This document shows, piece after piece, positions 58,150-64,000 of a stretch of DNA of 64,000 nt. Numbering within the stretch: the stretch's first letter is position 1; each line of letters opens with the position of its first letter. Below the pieces are notes generated by a model, which saw nothing but the letters and a program-made list of their open reading frames with translations, was not told the origin of the DNA and ran no database searches. The stretch comes from Capsicum annuum (lineage: Eukaryota > Streptophyta > Magnoliopsida > Solanales > Solanaceae). Where the stretch lies: assembly GCF_002878395.1 (NCBI RefSeq), contig NW_025892834.1, positions 14,941 to 78,940 on the forward strand, given 5' to 3'. The position numbers and the translations under genes are program-made.

Positions 58150-59252
58150 GCAGTTGTCAACTTATTTTTTAACTTCTCAAAGCTATTCTCACAGGAGTCA
58201 GACCACACAAACTTTACCTTTTTCTGAGTCAACTTAGTAAGTGGTGCAGCTATGGAAGAAAAACTCTCTACAAATCTTCTGTAATACCCTGCCAAACCCA
58301 AGAAGCTTTGAATATCAGTTGGAGTCGTGGGTTTGGGCCATTTTCTCACTGCCTCAATCTTTTGGGGATCAACCTTAATCCCATCACTAGATATGATATG
58401 CCCCAAGATAGCAATAGCATTAAGTCAAAATTCACACTTGGAAAATTTCGCATACAACTTATGATCTTTGAGAGTCTGAAGGATGATTCGGAGGTGATTG
58501 GCACAGTCCTCCTCACTCTTGGAATAAATCAAACTATCATCAATGAAAACTATAACAAACAGATCAAGAAATTGATGGAACACTCTGTTCATAAGATCCA
58601 TAAAGGCTGGAGGGGCGTTAGTCAACCCAAAGGACATGACTAGGAATTTATAATGATCGTATCTGGTTCAAAAAGCTATTTTGGGAATGTCTGACTCTCT
58701 AAATTTCAACTGATGGTATCCCGAATGAAGGTCTATCTTTGAAAAATATTTAGCACCCTAAAGTTGGTCAAAGATATCATCAATCCTAGGAAGAGGATAT
58801 TTATTTTTAACAATGACCTTATTTAGCTGGCATTAATCTATGCACATACGCAGGGAACCATCTTTTTTTTGAACAAAGAGTACAGGTGCACCCTAGGAAG
58901 AAACACTGGGACGTATAAAACCTTTGTCTAGAAGGTCTGCTAGCTATTCTTTCAAATCTTTCAGTTCTGCAGGGGCTATTCTATATGGCGGAATATAAAT
59001 GGGATGGGTGTCTGGCAATAAATCAATACCAAAATCTATCTCCCTATCAGGTGGTATTCCTAGGAGATCATCTGGAAAGACTTTTGGAAGCTCATTTACC
59101 ATAGGGACTAACTGGAGGGGAAGACTCTCGACATTAGAATCTTTAACCCAAATAAAATGATACAAACAGCCTTTGGAGATAAGTTTATGGGCTCTGAGAT
59201 AAGATATAAAGTTCCCTCTAGGAGCTAAAGAACGCCCCTCCCATTCTATCAC
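58150..59252 (-). pseudogene. G5 reverse transcriptase
   Basis: Lead-in [46 protein letters not shown] precedes [72 protein letters not shown]. The catalytic box is FIDDSLIYS, with both Asp kept. It continues with [32 protein letters not shown] and [16 protein letters not shown]. Of the RT copies here it is the one with all catalytic Asp residues intact inside the window, though stops at several Gln/Trp codons and a frameshift disable it. Confidence 0.85.
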
Positions 59253-59399
59253 TGGTTCATTCGAAAAATAAAAGATGACTCTTCAGGTTCTACAATTTAA
59301 TGTGGCATAGCACGAATGAATCCAGTTCATCCCTAGGATAGCATCAAAATCAATCATATCTAGGTCTATGAGGTCTGCCATGGTATCTCGGCCACAAAC

Positions 59400-60872
59400 A
59401 ATCACCACATAATTTTTATACACTCTCCTAGCCACAATAGAATCACCCACTTGAGTGGAAATAGAGAAAGGTTCCGAGATTCATCGACCCAAAACTATCA
59501 TGGGAAAATATTTATAACATACCAGTGACTACGTCTAGCAAGGCTTCTACCTCCTGGCAGTTGGACAACGTATACAGCCTATTGCAACCACTCCCAGCAA
59601 CTGAGGTGGCACCCTTTTAGGGCGGTGGTGGTGCAAAAGAATTTGCCTGAGATTTAGAACCACCAACACTCTTTCTATCCAAAGGACAATCTCTTTGAAA
59701 ATGGCCTGAATGACTACATGAATAACATACCAACAAACCCAGCTGAAACCTTCCTGGATGATGCCTACTGCAGGTCTCACACCATGGAAATGTACAATGC
59801 TGCTGAGCTACGCTGCCCTGTGACTGGGTATCCTGAGCTCTGGATCCATGATTAGTTTGAAAACTCTGAGGTCATCAGCCTACTAGAGATCTGGCGCTGG
59901 CTGCGGACTGAGCATTACCCCAATTCTTCTTCTTCTGCCATTTATTTCCCTAATTACCACTCTATGGATGACTGTGGTTCTGATCCGCTTTTCTGGCTCT
60001 CTTTGCATGTCTGTCCTTCTCCCTAGATATAGTGATTATCTTCTTCTGCTCCTCTACCTGCTGCATATGCACTGACAGCCTAGAGAAGTCTATGTCCCTA
60101 TTTAGCATAGCCCCCTTACATTTAAGAACTAAGTCATCCAAAAGGCCGGATGCAGATTTTCTTATTTGGGCTCTCATATTACCAGCCATCTTAGGAGTAT
60201 AACGAGCCAGTTGGTTGAACTTCAGAGTGTACTCCTTGACACTCATTTTTCTTACTTAAGGTTTATAAACTCCTCAGCTTTGGCCTCTCTCTACTCAAGG
60301 GGAAAGAACCAATCAAGGAAGGTTTCCATGAACTTGTCCCACACCGTGGGCTCAACACTCTTACCCTTACAATCCTCCCACTCATTATACCACTAGTTTG
60401 TAACTTATTTAAGCTAGTAAGCTGCCAATTCCACCCCTTTCACCTCATCTATATGCATCACCTTGAATATCTTCTCTATCTCATCCACAAACTCCTGTGG
60501 ATCCTCTTTTACCTTGGTGCCCAAAAACTTAGGCAGGTTCATTCTCATGAACTGACCCACCTTAGTAGCCTAAAATGTGATCGATGCAGACCCAATATCT
60601 TCCAACCATTGAGTCTGTGTGGCTACCAACTAAGCAAGCATGTGAATGGACTGTTTGAATTCTGTATTTGATACCTTTCTTTTGCCAGGCTGAGTGCGAT
60701 TAGTCCCCATTTGGAGAGCTCTGGGTGCCCTAGGTGGGTTCGTCTGAGTAAGTGGGACACCCAGAGTAGCATCAATCTCCAGAGTCTGAGCTCTATTTTG
60801 GGTCCTCATCCTATGAGTGGGACGGACCTTATCTGTCTGTGCATTCTAATCGATAGTACGACGGGGAGGCAT
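59400..60872 (-). pseudogene. G5 gag with zinc knuckle; protease active site missing
   Basis: It begins MPPRRTIDWNAQ at an intact ATG (60872). Readable parts are ATKVGQFMRMNLPKFLGTKV, DEIEKIFKVMHIDEVKGVEL, TVWDKFMETFLDWFFPLE, MSVKEYTLKFNQLARYTPKM and LNRDIDFSRLSVHMQQVEEQ. A CCHC knuckle CYSCSHSGHFQRDC (59725-59685) is intact. After IFSHDS the text jumps to ISEPFSISTQVGDSIVARRV. About 25 codons that should carry the catalytic Asp-Ser/Thr-Gly of the protease are deleted. Stops are mostly TAG. Confidence 0.82.
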
Positions 60873-61064
60873 TATTGTTTTTCGGAAATACAAGAGATCA
60901 CAGATTAGAGAACAAATTAGACTCCAAAGAACGAACTAAATTACAAATAGGGGAAACATCCTAAATGCCTAGTATAATCCTGCTTATAAGTGTGGCGTGC
61001 TATACACCCATAAACAAGACTCTACCCGATGCAATTTTGCAGATACCCTGGGACCATGAACCGT

Positions 61065-61076
61065 GCTCTGATACCA
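61065..61076 (-). other. G5 primer-binding site
   Basis: On the - strand TGGTATCAGAGC, an exact 12-base match to the initiator-tRNA-Met type site, six bases after the LTR end. Confidence 0.92.
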
Positions 61077-61082
61077 CGTTTT

Positions 61083-63271
61083 TCATGACCCAAACTGGGG
61101 ACCTGGCCATAACAGACATCCCAAACCATGAAGGTTCGAGCATCCCTATCTGTTTGGTAATCATGCACAACATTCATATAATAGAGGGAAAATGCAAAAT
61201 TATTTAATAGAATGGAATTATGGTCATAAGTCTAATATAAATTCAACAAGGGTAAATGAAATCCAAAACCATCAAATGACATCTGAAAGTCGTCTGAGAA
61301 ATCTCTACTACATGACTAATAACACTATCTGAAAATTGGGACAAGGCCCCCAGTAGACCAAAACCATAACTGATAATAAATGTCTGAAAATAACTAGGCC
61401 TTCTGAAATATAGAAGGCTCACCGACGAGATCCTACATTTATGTCTGAAGAAATCTACTGCTTGTCAGGACCCATAGACAGTGCTTCAAAACCTGGAAGA
61501 TAGGGAAGGGGTGTCAATACAGATGTACTGGTACGCAGAGCAATCTAAAATAAAGCTTTTAATAAAATAGTTGAGAGCTAGTCATAAAACATCATATACG
61601 ATATAAATTCCAAAACACATGGGCATCTTTGATAATCATAAAAATTTTCTGTCAATGCAGCCTCTGATCTTTGTATTACTTCTGAGTTAGGTGGCACTCC
61701 CCTACAAGTCTGATATTCCACGGGCTATATGAAATCCTCCATTGACTCGGCGGGGAAGACCCTAACCAAGTACGCTACAAGGGTTGGAGTGTCTGAGTCT
61801 GATACGCCACAGGGCACTAGGTCAGCGTCTAATAATATACTCGAATCGGTAAATCACAGTTTTGGGTAATGAGTTGTCTGAACTTGTGCCTTGTTTGGGG
61901 AACCACCTTCTCTTTATACCCAATTTTAGTTTGTTTTGAAACATGCATCATTCTAGTTTCAAATATCTAAAAATCTACTTTCAAACATGAATTCTATTCT
62001 GTTCTGAATTAACATGGCATTATCTGAGTTGGTGCCATCAAACCAAGACTTCCAAGTCTTTTTGCTGAGCCATAGTGCTTCATGCATGATTGTTTCATCA
62101 AAACTCAATTCAAACCACCTAAACATGTAAATAGTATAAGAGATTTCATATTTTGAAACATAAGTCAAAACTATGCAAGAATTGTTCAAACATATGGTGG
62201 TCATGTGCTTTTGGCAAAACCATGCACTCTTACATTATATGTATATTCAACATTTATCTACATGTACAACCCTCTCTTTTGATTCCATATCATACGAATA
62301 GTGAGAAAAATCATATCAAGAGAGGGATTCATTATAATTCATTCTCTCAATTGAATATTCATCCTTAAGCACATGCATACATATATATAGAATTTTAAAT
62401 CAATTTGGGAAAAGGACTAAAGACCAAAACAATTTCATTGAGACTTCTAAAACATGATTATAAATCATAAATCTAAAACCTTTTTCTTAAAATCATGATT
62501 TTTATGCCCATGAGATTTTTAGGAAAACCCCACGTACCTCAATTTAGGAATTTGATGAATGATTCTTGAAGCCTAAGGTTTGGGGATTTCAAATCTTCAA
62601 TTAGTTTCAAAAATTCACGGTTGAATCTTAAGTTATTTGAGTTTTTAGTTTGAAACCCTAGAGATTTTTCTTGAGTAATTTGGATGATTGTGAATGTATT
62701 ATAGTGTCTTTGGGACTAAATCCCGTGTTTAAGCTGATAAGGGGGTGAAAAATACCTAATATACCCTTAATGAGACGAAATAATAATATAAATGGGAGCC
62801 TAATATTTTGGGCCACCGCGATGCGCCACAATCGCGGTGGCTCACTGGAAATTGATGAATGGGATTCTTAGGGTCACCGCGATGCGGAGCCATTACGTTG
62901 TCCCACTAGTTGGAACCTGGAGCTTCAGCGCGATGCACCACAATTGCTTTAGGTTACTTTAATTTGACAATAGTTAAATAGACCCCCTCCGCAACGCACC
63001 AATCACCAAAATAATGGTGTTTTACGACTAGGACTTAAATTAGCCATAAATTCTTGCCCGGTTATCAAATTTGGATGAATCTTATATTGATAGAAAGCTC
63101 ATTCAATTTCCCACATGATAAAAAGTCAAAATTAGAGAAATTATATGTGGTTTAAAATTTACTCACTTTGGAAGTAAAAAATAAGACTAAGTCTCTTTGA
63201 CACCATTTTAGTCACTTAACTCTAAGAGCATATTACCATGAGCTAATGCATTGACGATGTGGTTCATTACA
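61083..63271 (-). repeat. G5 right (5') LTR
   Basis: On the - strand it starts TGTAATGAACCACATCG (63271) and ends TTGGGTCATGA (61083). It contains a perfect stem-loop at 62813-62840, TAGGGTTT (62653-62661), donor-like GAG|GTACGTGG (62537), acceptor-like CTTCCAG|G (near 61493) and the hairpin word at 61336-61353. Confidence 0.9.
62813..62840. repeat. Perfect 10-bp inverted repeat in the G5 LTR
   Basis: CCACCGCGAT, an 8-base loop, then ATCGCGGTGG. Further GCGATGCG words follow at 62876-62885 and 62929-62938. The second arm is mutated in the left LTR (ATCATTGTGG near 55644). Confidence 0.9.
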
Positions 63272-64000
63272 AATAAGTACCATATCCCACAAAAAGATGA
63301 TTTATTTGATCAATTGCAGGGAGATAAATACTTTTCAAAGATCAATATAAGGTCCGGTCATCACTAGTTAAGAATTCATGAAGCAGATATTCCCAAAATA
63401 TCCTTTTGGACTAGATAAGGGCACTTTGAGTTTATTGTCATGTTATTTGGACTAACGAATGCTCTGGTAGCCTTCATGGATATGATGAACAGGATTTTTA
63501 AATCTTTTATTGACATGTACGTGATTGTATTTATAGATGATATTTTGATATATTCACGTAATGAAGTGGAGCATACAGATCATTTAAGGTCAGCATTATA
63601 GATACTTAGAGAGCATCAGTTGTATGCTAAGTTTGCTAAGTGTGAGTTTTGGCTGACCTCGGTAGCCTTTCTTGGTCATGTGGTATCTGGGGAAGGCATC
63701 AAAGTAGATTTTCAGAAGATAGAAGCTGTGAAGAATTGGCCTCGACCAACTACTCCTACTAAGGTGCGTAGTTTCTTAGGGCTAGCAGGTTACTATAGGA
63801 GATTTATGGAGGGATTTTTCTCTATTTATACCCCATTGACCAAATTGACGTAGAAAGTGGTTAAGTACTAGTGGTCAGCTGCTTATGAAAGAAGTTTCCA
63901 AGAGCTGAAATATAGATTTACTACCGCGTCAGTGTTAGTCTTACCATAGGGCACAGAAGGATATGTGGTGTACTGTGATGCTTCAGGTGTTGGTTTGGGT
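63272..64000 (+). pseudogene. G4 RT second part and start of RNase H
   Basis: It resumes [20 protein letters not shown], then [44 protein letters not shown]. The catalytic box is FIDDILIYS with both Asp present. The open frame 63620-63853 gives [56 protein letters not shown]. RNase H begins GYVVYCDASGVGLG at the window edge. Stops at 63367 (TAG for Gln), 63414 and 63852 break it. About nine codons (RQLNK region) are missing between 53912 and here. Confidence 0.85.

Larger units (their letters stand above)
53913..63271 (-). mobile_element. Ty3/gypsy Tekay-like element G5 nested in G4 RT
   Basis: - strand order: 5' LTR 61083-63271, primer-binding site, gag, decayed protease, RT, RNase H, integrase, chromodomain, polypurine tract (56084-56100), 3' LTR 53913-56083. 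The outer 79 bp of the left LTR are missing, so no target duplication can be shown. The insertion is proved by G4 RT text on both sides. It is 9.36 kb and full length apart from that deletion. Confidence 0.88.
49350..64000 (+). mobile_element. Ty3/gypsy element G4, interrupted by G5, right end outside window
   Basis: The 5' LTR ends at 51537 and is followed by a primer-binding site, gag, protease and RT in + order. RT breaks at 53912 where G5 begins, and resumes at 63272 in the same order (DLFDQLQ, then the catalytic FIDD box, then YCDAS of RNase H at the window end). The left LTR boundary is only approximate (49350-49380). The 3' LTR and most of RNase H, integrase and chromodomain lie beyond 64000. 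Confidence 0.82.

Overview
The window reads as repeat-rich intergenic DNA of a flowering plant nuclear genome. Asterid/Solanaceae is a guess from overall feel, not from a diagnostic gene. Most of the long open frames are broken transposable elements, there is one 100-N assembly gap (2927-3026), and I see no intact host gene, tRNA, rRNA or CRISPR. The only host-derived coding sequence I recognise is a captured first part of the siroheme-pathway enzyme uroporphyrinogen-III C-methyltransferase (UPM1-like) at 3.07-4.14 kb.

Layout. 1-2.74 kb: AT-rich, no gene. 2.75-5.73 kb: a Pack-MULE (long terminal inverted repeats, 9-bp target-site duplication) carrying the UPM1 fragment. That fragment was later split by a hAT-like non-autonomous element, and a second long-TIR MITE sits beside it. 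5.98-7.74 kb: a degenerate satellite-like array, possibly inside a Helitron. 8.02-8.28 kb: a Stowaway MITE.

9.6-49.3 kb: remains of one large Ulp1-carrying MULE (the Kaonashi/KI-MULE type). It has a + strand DUF1985/Ulp1-protease gene in four pieces and a convergent - strand MURA transposase gene. It has been expanded to about 40 kb by nested Ty3/gypsy chromoviruses of the Tekay/Del kind. Solo LTR S1 (10697-12933) sits in an intron of the Ulp1 gene and solo LTR S2 (41319-43883) in its coding part. Element G1 (- strand, 13968-40270) contains G2 (+ strand, 16017-34314), which contains G3 (+ strand, 20204-28856, with no pol domain). Target duplications (CAAGT, AAAAT, GGTTT, AAACA) and reading frames that continue across the insertion points support this order.

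49.35 kb to the window end: element G4 (+ strand, runs off the right edge), interrupted inside reverse transcriptase by G5 (- strand, 53913-63271).

All pol genes have stops, frameshifts, lost catalytic residues or deletions, so nothing here looks autonomous now. The most unusual shared signal is in the LTRs. Despite different family sequences they share a hairpin-like GGGGGC-ATGTCCC word followed by AGAGGCTTTGT. Most also have an AAACCCTA word, a good splice donor about 60-170 bp after it (GC in two families) and an acceptor 1.0-1.7 kb downstream. This suggests a conserved LTR architecture with a leader intron inside the LTR.
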